A stretch of DNA of 64,000 bases, from assembly GCF_002783505.1 (NCBI RefSeq), contig NZ_PFGL01000064.1, positions 1 through 64,000 on the forward strand, written 5' to 3'. Below, one piece after another: positions 1 to 8,744 of this stretch. A model generated the notes under the pieces. That model was not told the origin of the DNA, ran no database searches, and saw only the letters and a list, made by a program, of their open reading frames with translations. Each line of letters opens with the position of its first letter. Position 1 is the stretch's first letter. Position numbers and translations under genes: made by a program. Source of the stretch: Shewanella sp. CG12_big_fil_rev_8_21_14_0_65_47_15 (GTDB lineage Bacteria > Pseudomonadota > Gammaproteobacteria > Enterobacterales > Shewanellaceae).

Positions 1-46
1 GCAACATTCGTACATCCTGTACAGCAGATGTCGCCGTCGAGCCCTC
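1..46 (-). repeat. GGA-loop hairpin repeat, copy 1
   Basis: Read on the minus strand, this starts GGCTCGACGGCGACAT, identical over 16 bases to the copy at 41621-41666. It continues into a hairpin whose inner stem is GTACA-GGA-TGTAC, enclosed by an outer pairing of CGACAT with ATGTTG. The second copy has different inner-stem bases (TACAC/GTGTA) that still pair, so the structure is conserved. The element may continue beyond the window edge. Confidence 0.6.
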
Positions 47-293
47 AGGGATGCTTCTTGTGAAATAAAATGGCGGCGTGTCACAGGGGAAACAATGATA
101 ATTCATCCTACACACCTGACGACAAACTTATCTTACTTGGGGGCAAAAGCCTTTAACCGGATTAACCGCGTCATGGTTATTAAGATTACCATCAATAAAG
201 CAGTGCTCTTAACGGCATAAATATCATCCTAACTAACCTTCCCCATCTCACCTTCCCCATCTCACCAAATTACTCCAAACCCAATCAACCTAA
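1..293. other. Left-edge noncoding stretch with repeat
   Basis: No gene is supported here. One frame stays open from base 2 to 219, but it begins inside a hairpin repeat and has no recognisable product. The stretch holds the GGA-loop hairpin repeat (1-46, minus orientation) and a perfect 14-bp tandem duplication, CCTTCCCCATCTCA, at 237-250 and 251-264. It lies downstream of the lipoprotein gene that ends at 294. No clear intrinsic terminator is visible. Confidence 0.5.
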
Positions 294-1142
294 CTATTCT
301 CGGCAAATAGTTAAACGGCGCATTGCAAATATGCCCAGTAGCGAAAGGATTAATAGGGATAAACTACCACCACCGCTGTAACCTTTTTTATGTTCAATAG
401 TCGCAATATGTTCTTCTTTCACGCGGGTTTTAAAGCGGGCTAATTCGGCGTCTAAGTTGGTTACCATATCGTTTACCGCCAGCTCAAAGCCTTCGGCGGA
501 TTTTTCACGTAGCACGTTGGTGACGCTCACTGCGGTTGAAGTGTCGGTAAGTTGGTTGATGCCGGGCGCCCTAAACAGCATCTTTTGGCTGCGCATATCA
601 AATACGGCGGTATCGACAAAGGTTTGGATCGCGTTTTCATTACCGGGCACCATATACATGCCGACTATGGTCCAGTACAGCAGTGAAGCCTTATTCTCGC
701 TGCTTTGTAACAGTTGATCGTAAGACACCAGCGCCATGACATCGACATCGTGTAAGCGGGCGACCTGCTGCAAGGTACTAAAACCTTTGCCATTTTTAAG
801 GTAAGTGCTGGGGATTAATTCGATACGGTCAATAAAGTCATATTTAACAAAGGATTGTTTTACTTTATCCAGCAAGGCGATTTGCGAGCTGCTATCGAGG
901 GCTTCGGATTGCCAATGGGAGGAAGGTAAAAAGGCGATGCCTACCGTGATGGGAAGACGCAGCACCGGAATACTGGGCTGCTGCGGCTCACGTTGTTTAT
1001 CGTCGGGATAGAGATATTCAACCAGACTGCTGGAAACGACGTTTTTTTCGGTAGAGTTACCGTTAAAAAAGGCACTGCAACCACCAAGCAACATACTAAT
1101 CGATGCCAGCGCGCCCACAAGCGCTATGAATTTTGTCTTCAT
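294..1142 (-). CDS. Rhombotarget-type lipoprotein with GlyGly-CTERM tail
   Basis: Exported lipoprotein with sorting signals at both ends. The N-terminus is a lipoprotein signal peptide with lipobox LLGGC. The C-terminus has the GlyGly-CTERM layout: a Gly/Ser patch (YSGGGS), a hydrophobic helix (LSLLILSLLGIFAM) and a short basic end (RR). In known systems this tail is recognised by rhombosortase, a rhomboid-family intramembrane protease. The body matches the 'rhombotarget lipoprotein' family as I recall it; its biochemical role is unknown. The start is the ATG at 1142, preceded by AGGGA, rather than an in-frame codon ten residues upstream. No rhombosortase gene is present in the window; it could lie to the left or elsewhere. 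Confidence 0.75.
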   Translation of the reverse strand: MKTKFIALVGALASISMLLGGCSAFFNGNSTEKNVVSSSLVEYLYPDDKQREPQQPSIPVLRLPITVGIAFLPSSHWQSEALDSSSQIALLDKVKQSFVKYDFIDRIELIPSTYLKNGKGFSTLQQVARLHDVDVMALVSYDQLLQSSENKASLLYWTIVGMYMVPGNENAIQTFVDTAVFDMRSQKMLFRAPGINQLTDTSTAVSVTNVLREKSAEGFELAVNDMVTNLDAELARFKTRVKEEHIATIEHKKGYSGGGSLSLLILSLLGIFAMRRLTICRE

Positions 1143-1301
1143 CTGTTTCCCTACCGTATCCTTACTGCGCACAGGCCATGTAACCCGTGCATATTGCCGC
1201 TACCTTAGCGAGTCACTGCTGTAAAAACAAGCTGTTAATATCACATTAAAATGACATTACAGCCTTTGGTTTGGCTTTTTGGGGTAATAAGACTGAGCCT
1301 A

Positions 1302-1336
1302 AAAACAGCAAAGCCGCATCGGAATGCGGCTTTGCT
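1302..1336 (-). terminator. Intrinsic terminator of def
   Basis: Perfect 13-bp inverted repeat AGCAAAGCCGCAT / ATGCGGCTTTGCT with a 4-base loop. On the minus strand it is followed by GTTTTT, 20 bases past the end of the deformylase gene. Confidence 0.85.
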
Positions 1337-1356
1337 AGGGGGAAAAATCAATACAC

Positions 1357-1848
1357 TTAAGCGTATTTACGCACTTTTTTTAAGGCGATTTGCTGCTTTA
1401 ATGCAGATAAATGTTCGATAAACACTTTGCCATGCAAATGATCGATTTCATGCTGCAATACTATGGCTAAAAAGTCATCGGTTTCGATTTCAATGACTTT
1501 GCCAGTTCTGTCTAACGCGGTGACTTTCACCTTTTCAAAACGGGTCACTTTAGCGCGGTACCCTGGGATAGAAAGACAGCCTTCTTCACCCACGTATTCA
1601 CCAGACTTTTCAACAATCTCAGGATTAATCAGCACTAAAGGTTGATCGCGCGTTTCGGATAAATCGATAACAATCACCGCATCTGTGCTGCCCACTTGTG
1701 TCGAGGCCAGACCGATACCATCGTCAGTGTGGTACATGGTTTCGATTAAGTCGTCGATAAATCCCTGAATCGCTTCTATATCTTTTACAGGTTGCGCTTT
1801 ACGTTTAAGGCGCTCATCGGGGATTGTTAAAATATCGAGTACAGCCAT
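1357..1848 (-). CDS. def: Peptide deformylase
   Basis: Removes the formyl group from the N-terminal methionine of new proteins; metal-dependent cytosolic enzyme. All three family motifs are present: [10 protein letters not shown] (residues 44-53, Ser where the consensus has Ala), EGCLS (89-93, metal ligand Cys91) and HEIDH (133-137, two His ligands and catalytic Glu134). At 163 residues the length is normal. It is not next to fmt as the housekeeping copy usually is, so it is probably an additional paralogue, which shewanellae commonly carry. It stands alone, with its own terminator and a divergent neighbour upstream. Confidence 0.93.
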   Translation of the reverse strand: MAVLDILTIPDERLKRKAQPVKDIEAIQGFIDDLIETMYHTDDGIGLASTQVGSTDAVIVIDLSETRDQPLVLINPEIVEKSGEYVGEEGCLSIPGYRAKVTRFEKVKVTALDRTGKVIEIETDDFLAIVLQHEIDHLHGKVFIEHLSALKQQIALKKVRKYA

Positions 1849-2150
1849 GCCAGTTATCTTCTCTCATCGAGTCAAAAAAATTGGCGCTATTATGGACTAT
1901 TTGACCATTTACACAATATTTAAGCTAAAAACAGTTTAAATATTTTGTTAGCAATCGAGATAATCGATAAAAATGTCGTGTAATACTTAATCTATTGAAC
2001 GCTTAATGCTCTCTCATCTTCCGCTAAACCACGCTTTGCCGTTACACTAATGCACTAGCGCAACCTCGTCGCACACGATTTTTTAAGTGTGACCTTTTAA
2101 GCGTGATCCTTTGAGCATAAACAAGCATTTAGCTGAGGGCCAACTATTCA
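1849..2150. other. Divergent intergenic region, def / ATL gene
   Basis: About 300 bases between two divergent starts, so it must hold both promoters. The only structure I can point to is an imperfect tandem pair, TTTTAAGTGTGACC (2081-2094) followed by TTTTAAGCGTGATCC (2095-2109), about 40 bases upstream of the ATL start. No convincing -10/-35 pair or known operator was recognised. Confidence 0.4.
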
Positions 2151-2588
2151 ATGGCATCGTTTCCTAAAGACAAATCACCGCTGTATCGCTATCTTGAAAA
2201 AGATAGACAAGATGAGCAGGATTTAGCGAGTCACCAGCCCCAAGCGGTGGACTTATCCCCCATGGCCAAAATCTGGCATATCGTCGCTATGATACCGGCG
2301 GGAAAAATCAGCAGTTACGGCAAAATTGCCGACTATGCGGGATTACCGAAACGAGCGCGTTATGTCTCTAGGGCGCTCAAATCTGCCCCCGAAAATTTGT
2401 CACTTCCATGGCATAGGGTGCTCAACAGCCAGGGGCAAATTTCCTTTGAAAAAAATTCAGCCGCGTTTCAGGAACAGATGGAATTATTGCGAATCGAAGG
2501 TGTAGAAGTGAACCGAGGCAAAGTAAAATTGTCTGAATTTGAGTGGCGACCCGATATGGCAACCCTAGTGATGGCGATGCCATTTTAG
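2151..2588 (+). CDS. Alkyltransferase-like protein (ATL, MGMT fold)
   Basis: DNA-damage binding protein of the O6-alkylguanine transferase fold. The active-site motif, normally PCHRV, is PWHRV here with Trp87 replacing the alkyl-accepting Cys. That is the hallmark of ATL proteins (E. coli YbaZ type), which bind O6-alkylguanine and hand it to nucleotide excision repair instead of repairing it. The helix-turn-helix part (GKISSYGKIADYAGLPKRAR, about 51-70) carries the usual nucleotide-flipping Tyr56, with the Arg finger region following. At 145 residues it has an N-terminal extension of about 35 residues compared with compact ATLs. Only a GAGGG sequence 13 bases upstream could serve as ribosome binding site. 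Confidence 0.88.
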   Translation: MASFPKDKSPLYRYLEKDRQDEQDLASHQPQAVDLSPMAKIWHIVAMIPAGKISSYGKIADYAGLPKRARYVSRALKSAPENLSLPWHRVLNSQGQISFEKNSAAFQEQMELLRIEGVEVNRGKVKLSEFEWRPDMATLVMAMPF

Positions 2589-2771
2589 ATTAATCGACTG
2601 ATCTATAACCTATTTACACGTTAGGCGGTCTCAGCTATAACCTAGCGATGGGTATAGTCGTTAGCGAATGCAAATGGTGTAAGTGATATGCGACTCAACA
2701 CATTTTTCTTCAGTTTGGCGCCCTGTCGCGCCGCGAAACAAGGTGAAAACCTAGGATACAAGGAGCATTAT

Positions 2772-3563
2772 TTGCGCACTATTTCCACGTTATTATTGAG
2801 TTTATCCGCGCTCAGCCACAGCCTTTTTGCCATGGCAGCCCCCACTCCCTTAACGCCACAAACAGCTGAATACCAAGTAAATTACGGTGATATTGAATTA
2901 GGTAAGGCTAAATATAATCTGCCGCAAATGGAAGATGGTGTATTCAAATACCGCTTCGATAGCGATCTAAGCCTGCTATTGCTCACCGACGTACGCCATA
3001 TTTTTAGCGAATTTAGCCAAGATGGTAAGCAACTCTTACCGCTGCGCTATCTGCATCAACGTAAGGGGGTTGGCCCTAATTTCACCGAGCAAACGGCTTT
3101 TGCCAAGGCGCAAGGCATGATACACACCCGTTATAAGGATGAAAAAGGCAAATTCCCCTTCGAGGGCGATATCTTCGATCCTTTGATGGTACAACTGCAG
3201 TTTAGGCTCGATATTAGTGCCGGTAAGGACATGCTCGATTACAAAATGGTGAAAGACAATGAAGTCGATGAATATAAATTTCATGTTATCGGCAAGGAAC
3301 GTATGACCATAGAAAGCGGCAGTTACGACACGGTCAAAATTGAAGTGGTTAGGGATAATAAGAAGCGCCAAACCTTCTTTTGGATGGCTCCTGATCTAGC
3401 CTACCTGCCCGTACGCCTCACGCACTTCGAAAAAGGCAGTAAGCAACTCGATATTAAACTGCTTAAGTATCATTTTGATGAGGAAGCATCGGCCAGCCCC
3501 GCTTCGGCGGTGACGCTCGAACCCCACAAGGTGCCCAAATTGCTCGGCACGGATGAAAACTAA
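2772..3563 (+). CDS. DUF3108 exported protein
   Basis: Protein of unknown function, probably periplasmic. Starting at the TTG at 2772 gives a typical signal peptide (hydrophobic stretch LLLSLSALSHSLFA, cleavage near AMA-AP). This TTG has AAGGAG at 2760-2765, whereas the longer frame from 2688 has no ribosome binding site and would bury the signal sequence. The mature part begins with the family's opening (AEYQVNYGDIELGKAKY) and is predicted to be rich in beta strands. DUF3108 members are widespread in gammaproteobacteria and lack a defined activity. It lies downstream of the ATL gene on the same strand, about 180 bases away, so probably not in one operon. Confidence 0.8.
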   Translation: MRTISTLLLSLSALSHSLFAMAAPTPLTPQTAEYQVNYGDIELGKAKYNLPQMEDGVFKYRFDSDLSLLLLTDVRHIFSEFSQDGKQLLPLRYLHQRKGVGPNFTEQTAFAKAQGMIHTRYKDEKGKFPFEGDIFDPLMVQLQFRLDISAGKDMLDYKMVKDNEVDEYKFHVIGKERMTIESGSYDTVKIEVVRDNKKRQTFFWMAPDLAYLPVRLTHFEKGSKQLDIKLLKYHFDEEASASPASAVTLEPHKVPKLLGTDEN

Positions 3564-3722
3564 CCCTAGCTTTAACCAATAAGCGACTATCCTAAATTGG
3601 CTAATAAACCTGTGTGGCAGACGGCGGTATTTTTATACGCGGCTCTGCCATCACTGGGTTGCTTGGTACATGGAGCACAAAGGCCAAAGGTACGGTCAAA
3701 GCAGGGCTAGACAACAATAGAC

Positions 3723-4502
3723 TCAGCAATCGATTAACGGCTCACCCAAGCGGAATAATTTCCAATTACCCGGCTGCATCACATGCCAGTTTTCATTCTC
3801 GGTTAATGGCCGAGTGGCGATCACTGTTACTACATCGTGGGGGGTTGTTTCCTTATCAAAATCAATCACCACATCCGTGTCGATCAATTTTGCTTTGCCA
3901 AAAGGTGCACGGCGAGTGATATAGCATAAATGATTGCTGCAATAGCTCATCAAGTGCTCGCCATCGCTTAAGATCATATTAAACACACCTAAGGCACGGA
4001 TCTCATCGGCCAATGTGGCCACAAACCGAAATACCGCTAGCATATCCTCGGGTTTAGCATCGCCAAACTTCTGGGCAACTTGTTCCAAAATCCAACAGAA
4101 AGCGAGTTCACTGTCGGTATCGCCAACGCTCTGATAGCGCGAGACGTGAAACTTGGCTTGATAGTCCGTCAATTGGCCATTATGGGCATAGGTCCAATAA
4201 CGTCCCCATAACTCGCGGGTAAAAGGATGGGTGTTTTCTAACGACACACAGCCGCGATTGGCTTGGCGAATATGGCTTATCACCACCTCACTCTTGATGG
4301 GGTAGGATTGGATCAATTTTGCAATATGGGATTCACTGCTCGGGCAAGCATCCTTAAAAGTGCGACTGCCTTTGCCCTCGTAAAAAGTAATACCCCAACC
4401 ATCCACATGGGGACCCGTTACGCCACCACGTTGTGCTAATCCCGTAAAACTAAACACAATATCGGTTGGCACATTGGCACTCATCGCCAGTAATTCACAC
4501 AT
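3723..4502 (-). CDS. Class II glutamine amidotransferase (YafJ-like)
   Basis: Predicted N-terminal-nucleophile glutaminase that releases ammonia from glutamine. Cys2, directly after the initiator Met (MCELLAMSAN), is the catalytic nucleophile. The expected RGG, DGWG and N-H-G-Q segments follow (GPHVDGWGITFYEG; TYAHNGQLTDY). At 259 residues it contains only the glutaminase domain, as in YafJ and the GATase_4 family, so its acceptor substrate is unknown. It is transcribed divergently from fadE. The 159 bases beyond its 3' end hold no recognisable gene. Confidence 0.87.
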   Translation of the reverse strand: MCELLAMSANVPTDIVFSFTGLAQRGGVTGPHVDGWGITFYEGKGSRTFKDACPSSESHIAKLIQSYPIKSEVVISHIRQANRGCVSLENTHPFTRELWGRYWTYAHNGQLTDYQAKFHVSRYQSVGDTDSELAFCWILEQVAQKFGDAKPEDMLAVFRFVATLADEIRALGVFNMILSDGEHLMSYCSNHLCYITRRAPFGKAKLIDTDVVIDFDKETTPHDVVTVIATRPLTENENWHVMQPGNWKLFRLGEPLIDC

Positions 4503-4590
4503 ATCTCTCGCCTATTTTCTCTCAACTTTCTACGGTTTTGCATTGTAACTAGTTGATGACATTTGTGGAATGATCAAAATCGACAAAAAA

Positions 4591-4609
4591 TTTAAACAAT
4601 TGTTTGAAA
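4591..4609. promoter_or_regulatory. Candidate fatty-acid regulator operator upstream of fadE
   Basis: Near-perfect palindrome TTTAAACAATTGTTTGAAA with a 12-base perfect core (AAACAATTGTTT), about 137 bases before the fadE start. It resembles the CAAAC...GTTTG sites described for PsrA-type TetR repressors of fatty acid degradation in gammaproteobacteria. The sequence is seen; the regulator assignment is inference. Confidence 0.5.
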
Positions 4610-4745
4610 AATGCTTGTATTAAAATTGCCTTAGGTTTAACTTTTATGCGACACAGGTCTGACCACAAACTATAATTGTGATCGCAATCAACAAAACTTG
4701 CTATGACCTGTGGTTGGCACTCGGTCATACTTAAGGAGAATTACA

Positions 4746-7193
4746 GTGACTACCCTACTTTGGATCATCGCCATGATCTTAGTGCTAGGAGCCCTAGCTT
4801 ACCTTCGGGTTTCTTTGCTCACTGCCACTATTGCAGCCGCTGTTGTGATGACAGCAGGATGGACACTCGATGTTGTCGGCCCTATCTCTTGGATCGTTTT
4901 CCTGGTGGTAGCCTTGCCGTTAAATATCAGTGCATTTAGACAAAATGTGATCAGTCGTCCACTGATGAAGGTATACCGCGGCATCATGCCGGAAATGTCT
5001 TCAACAGAGAAAGAAGCGATTGAAGCCGGCACCACTTGGTGGGAAGCCGATCTGTTCGCGGGTAACCCGAACTGGAAAAAACTCCATAACTACCCAGTTG
5101 CGCGTTTAAGTGCCGACGAGCAAGCCTTCCTTGATGGCCCTGTTGAAGAAGTGTGCCGCATGGTGAACCAACACCAAGTATCACACCAACTCGCCGATTT
5201 ACCCGCTGAAGTATGGCAATACCTGAAAGATCACGGCTTCTTCGCCATGATCATTAAGAAAAAGTACGGCGGTTTAGAGTATTCAGCCTACGCCCAATCC
5301 CGCGTGCTGCAAAAACTGGCGGGGCTAAGCAGCGAACTCGCATCCACTGTGGGCGTACCTAACTCTTTAGGCCCTGGCGAACTGTTACAACACTATGGTA
5401 CGCCAGAGCAACAAAACCACTATTTACCGCGTTTAGCCAAAGGGCTAGAAGTGCCTTGTTTCGCTTTAACTAGCCCAGAGGCTGGTAGCGATGCAGGCTC
5501 TATCCCTGACTTTGGTATCGTGTGTAAAGGGCAATGGGAAGGTGAAGAAGTTCTGGGGATGAAACTGACCTGGAACAAGCGTTACATCACTTTAGCCCCG
5601 GTTGCGACTGTATTAGGTCTGGCGTTTAAACTGCGCGATCCTGAGCATCTACTTGGCGATAAAGAAGAACTCGGCATTACCTGCGCCTTGATCCCAACTG
5701 ACGTTGAAGGCGTTGAAACCGGTCGTCGTCACTTCCCGCTCAACTGTATGTTCCAAAACGGTCCTACCCGCGGCAACGAAGTGTTTGTACCATTAAGCTT
5801 CATCATTGGTGGCCCGAAAATGGCAGGCCAAGGCTGGCGTATGCTGGTGGAATGTTTGTCTGTTGGCCGTGGTATCACGCTGCCATCAAACTCTGCCGGT
5901 GGTGTAAAAACCGCAGCGCTGGCAACGGGTGCCTATGCTCGCATTCGTCGTCAGTTCAAATTGCCTATCGGCAAACTTGAAGGTATTGAAGAGCCAATGG
6001 CACGCATCGGCGGTAACGCCTACCTGATGGATGCGGTGACGTCATTAACGACTACGGGTATCGATTTAGGTGAAAAACCGTCGGTTATCTCCGCTATCGT
6101 GAAATATCACCTGACCGATCGGATGCAGAAATGTGTGATCGACGCCATGGATATCCACGGTGGTAAAGGCGTGTGTCTTGGCCCTAACAACTACTTAGGC
6201 CGTGGCTACCAAGCAGCCCCAATTGCAATTACCGTTGAAGGCGCAAACATCCTGACCCGTTCGATGATCATCTACGGTCAAGGCGCGATCCGCTGTCATC
6301 CGTATGTACTGGCAGAAATGGACTCTGCATTCGATACCGAATCGGGTCAAGGTCTAGCGAACTTCGATGCGGCCATCTTTGGTCACATTGGTTTTGCCAC
6401 CAGCAACTTTATTCGCAGCTTCTGGCTAGGATTAACCTCAAGCCGTTTCTCTAATGCACCTTATTCTGATAAAACCAAACGTTATTATCAGCATATGAAC
6501 CGTTTCAGTGCCAACCTCGCACTATTGTCAGACTTAGCCATGGCAACTTTGGGTGGCAACCTTAAACGTAAAGAGCGTATTTCTGCCCGTTTAGGCGATC
6601 TGCTAAGCCAGCTATATCTTGCATCGGCGACGCTCAAGCGTTACCAAGATGAAGGCCGTCAAACCGAGGATCTGCCATTGGTGCAATGGGCGGTTGAAGA
6701 TGCGTTGTACAAGTTACAGGCTTCATTAGACGATTTACTGGATAACTTCCCTATGGGCCTTGGCGGCGTATTACGCGCTGTGATGTTCCCATTCGGCCGT
6801 CCACTGAAACGTCCAAGCGATGTGCTAGATCATAAAGTGGCGAAGATCATGCAAACGCCCTGTGAAAGCCGTGACCGTTTAGGTAAGGGCCAATTCTGGA
6901 CTAACTCAGAGCATAATGCTGTGGGGATCCAGGAACAAACACTGCTCGACATCATCGCATCTGAGCCTCTCCATGAAAAAGTCTGTAAGGCGAGCGGTAA
7001 ACGTCTGCCATTTATGTGGTTAGATAAAGTCGCCGCAGAAGGTAAAGCCCTAGGGGTATTGAGCGATGCCGAAGTGCAATTACTTGAAAGAGCGGAAATT
7101 GGCCGTATGAAGTCTATCAATGTGGATGACTTTGACCCAGCCGAACTGCGTCCAGAAGTGGTTGCAACCACTTCACAGGAACGCGCTGCCTAA
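4746..7193 (+). CDS. fadE: Acyl-CoA dehydrogenase FadE
   Basis: Catalyses the first step of fatty acid beta-oxidation, FAD-dependent formation of trans-2-enoyl-CoA. At 815 residues it matches E. coli FadE (814) rather than the 380-residue mitochondrial type. The order is: N-terminal hydrophobic segments ([19 protein letters not shown], then a second helix near 35-60), an acyl-CoA dehydrogenase core with the substrate/FAD loop ([11 protein letters not shown]) and the C-terminal core helix region ([19 protein letters not shown]), then a DUF1974-type extension. The start is the GTG at 4746 with AAGGAG seven bases upstream. A palindromic operator candidate lies upstream and a terminator follows. 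fadD, at 31-33 kb, acts in the same pathway. Confidence 0.95.
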   Translation: MTTLLWIIAMILVLGALAYLRVSLLTATIAAAVVMTAGWTLDVVGPISWIVFLVVALPLNISAFRQNVISRPLMKVYRGIMPEMSSTEKEAIEAGTTWWEADLFAGNPNWKKLHNYPVARLSADEQAFLDGPVEEVCRMVNQHQVSHQLADLPAEVWQYLKDHGFFAMIIKKKYGGLEYSAYAQSRVLQKLAGLSSELASTVGVPNSLGPGELLQHYGTPEQQNHYLPRLAKGLEVPCFALTSPEAGSDAGSIPDFGIVCKGQWEGEEVLGMKLTWNKRYITLAPVATVLGLAFKLRDPEHLLGDKEELGITCALIPTDVEGVETGRRHFPLNCMFQNGPTRGNEVFVPLSFIIGGPKMAGQGWRMLVECLSVGRGITLPSNSAGGVKTAALATGAYARIRRQFKLPIGKLEGIEEPMARIGGNAYLMDAVTSLTTTGIDLGEKPSVISAIVKYHLTDRMQKCVIDAMDIHGGKGVCLGPNNYLGRGYQAAPIAITVEGANILTRSMIIYGQGAIRCHPYVLAEMDSAFDTESGQGLANFDAAIFGHIGFATSNFIRSFWLGLTSSRFSNAPYSDKTKRYYQHMNRFSANLALLSDLAMATLGGNLKRKERISARLGDLLSQLYLASATLKRYQDEGRQTEDLPLVQWAVEDALYKLQASLDDLLDNFPMGLGGVLRAVMFPFGRPLKRPSDVLDHKVAKIMQTPCESRDRLGKGQFWTNSEHNAVGIQEQTLLDIIASEPLHEKVCKASGKRLPFMWLDKVAAEGKALGVLSDAEVQLLERAEIGRMKSINVDDFDPAELRPEVVATTSQERAA

Positions 7194-7222
7194 TCCACTC
7201 AGTAAGATCCAAACCCACAAAT

Positions 7223-7249
7223 AGGAGGCTCATTAGCCTCCTTTTTTTA
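7223..7249 (+). terminator. Intrinsic terminator of fadE
   Basis: Hairpin AGGAGGCT-catt-AGCCTCCT followed by seven T residues, 30 bases after the fadE stop. Confidence 0.9.
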
Positions 7250-7347
7250 TAGTAAGTGTCCCGTTCCGGCTCCGCCGCTCAAGATAATATCAGCTCAATC
7301 AGACACAGCTTCACCACATGACTAAAACTATGCTGCGTAAACATAGC

Positions 7348-8649
7348 TTACCCTTTACCAGACAAACGAGGCATAGTAAGCAGTGACTTATCAAGCTTCA
7401 AGGCAACACCAACACTGCGCCCCGCGAGATTAGGAATAGAATAATGAGCAGCACTGCCGAGGAGAATCGCACATTCTGGCAGCGTCAAGCCATAATCTTG
7501 TTGCAACCACTGGATAAGCCCTGTCGTCGCCGAGCGTAATGCCTCATCTAATGATCCCGCCTGACCTAAGACCATGAGCTGATCCGGTGATTCAACACGC
7601 GGCATCGCTATCGATTGAGCTTTGATCAGATCAACCGTGAATTCTACATCCATAGAGGTTTCTAAAGCATACTGCGAGGTTTCACCATCCCCCTGCAACG
7701 CATGAGCATCGCCAAGATAGAGTAAAGCACCAGGTTGTTGCACGGGTAAATAAACAATATTGCCTTCAATCACTTCGTTAAAGTCCATGTTACCGCCAAA
7801 ACGTCCGGTATCGCCTGTAGATATCGGCGCAGAGCCAAAACCAGGTGCAACAGCGAGCCCACCTAGCATAGGCCGCACTTTAACTGTGTAATCTTTTAAA
7901 TGTTCAGTTGGCGTTTCCAAGCTCGCAATTCCACGCTCTCTGTCCAGTTTCCAGCGCACAGGCTTGCCAAGTTCGTCCGCTTGAGTCGCAAAACGTGTCC
8001 CCAATGCTCGCCCTACAATCGCATCCAAGCTATCAGCATAATCTCGATTCAATTTAAGCCGATTTATCCGTACAACCAGTGTATCCCCTGGTGCTGCGGT
8101 GGCGATAAAGAAAGGGCCCGTCTGCGGATTCCCAAACAGAGCCTGAGTCACGCCGTGCTCATCGACCCCACCCGAGTCAATCGTTTTTGTTTGTACTGTA
8201 TCACCGGGCCAAATTGTGAGAACAGGTGTGCGATGGGGATCAAATAGATTGGAATAGCTCGTCGGCATGAATTCATAACGCCGTGGTTGACCTTCTGGAC
8301 GTGCGGCTATTTTCTGCGCCGAAAAGGCATGTGTCACCCGAACACTTGGATTATTGGTATCAGGAAAATCGGCAACACCCTTGATGGTATTGTCCTGCAG
8401 CTTGCCCTCATAGTGATAGACAGTGCCATCCACATCTATGCTTTCAAATGTGAGGCTCGCACCTTGGCGATGTCCGCTCAGCTTGTCACCATCTATATCA
8501 CCACTGAGATTGTCACCGTTGTGCTCTAAAGTCAGTGTGCCATATACCGGATTGCCCCAGAGATCCGTTGTCAGTCGCCATTGATCAGCAGCGTGTACCT
8601 GCTGTCCGAATACAAGACTCAAGCACACGAGTGTGGAATATTTCAACAT
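7348..8649 (-). CDS. Exported acetamidase/formamidase family protein
   Basis: Member of the FmdA/AmdA amidase family, whose known enzymes hydrolyse formamide or acetamide. The catalytic-fold segments are recognisable: LTIWPGDTVQTKTIDSGG (Asp in the WPGD turn), IATAAPGDTLVVRI, the Gly-rich NMDFNE segment, and LGDAHALQGDGE near the metal site. Unlike typical cytosolic members it has a signal peptide (LKYSTLVCLSLVFGQQVHA-AD) and an extra beta-rich domain of about 100 residues before the amidase part, so it probably acts in the periplasm. The start is the ATG at 8649, preceded by GGAG. Its substrate cannot be read from the sequence. Confidence 0.8.
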   Translation of the reverse strand: MLKYSTLVCLSLVFGQQVHAADQWRLTTDLWGNPVYGTLTLEHNGDNLSGDIDGDKLSGHRQGASLTFESIDVDGTVYHYEGKLQDNTIKGVADFPDTNNPSVRVTHAFSAQKIAARPEGQPRRYEFMPTSYSNLFDPHRTPVLTIWPGDTVQTKTIDSGGVDEHGVTQALFGNPQTGPFFIATAAPGDTLVVRINRLKLNRDYADSLDAIVGRALGTRFATQADELGKPVRWKLDRERGIASLETPTEHLKDYTVKVRPMLGGLAVAPGFGSAPISTGDTGRFGGNMDFNEVIEGNIVYLPVQQPGALLYLGDAHALQGDGETSQYALETSMDVEFTVDLIKAQSIAMPRVESPDQLMVLGQAGSLDEALRSATTGLIQWLQQDYGLTLPECAILLGSAAHYSIPNLAGRSVGVALKLDKSLLTMPRLSGKG

Positions 8650-8744
8650 CGGTATTATTCTCCAGTTTAACTTACGAATATGAGAGTGAATTTGTCGTAT
8701 CAACAAGATAAAACATGGCAGTGATACCTTATGACATGCTCAAG

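Noticed and set aside
2-219. Frame open from the left edge to base 219
   Set aside because: It starts inside the hairpin repeat, has no recognisable product and no ribosome binding site; chance openness near the window edge is likely.
3614-3919. Plus-strand open frame of 101 codons
   Set aside because: Most of it is antisense to the amidotransferase gene, and it has no family resemblance.
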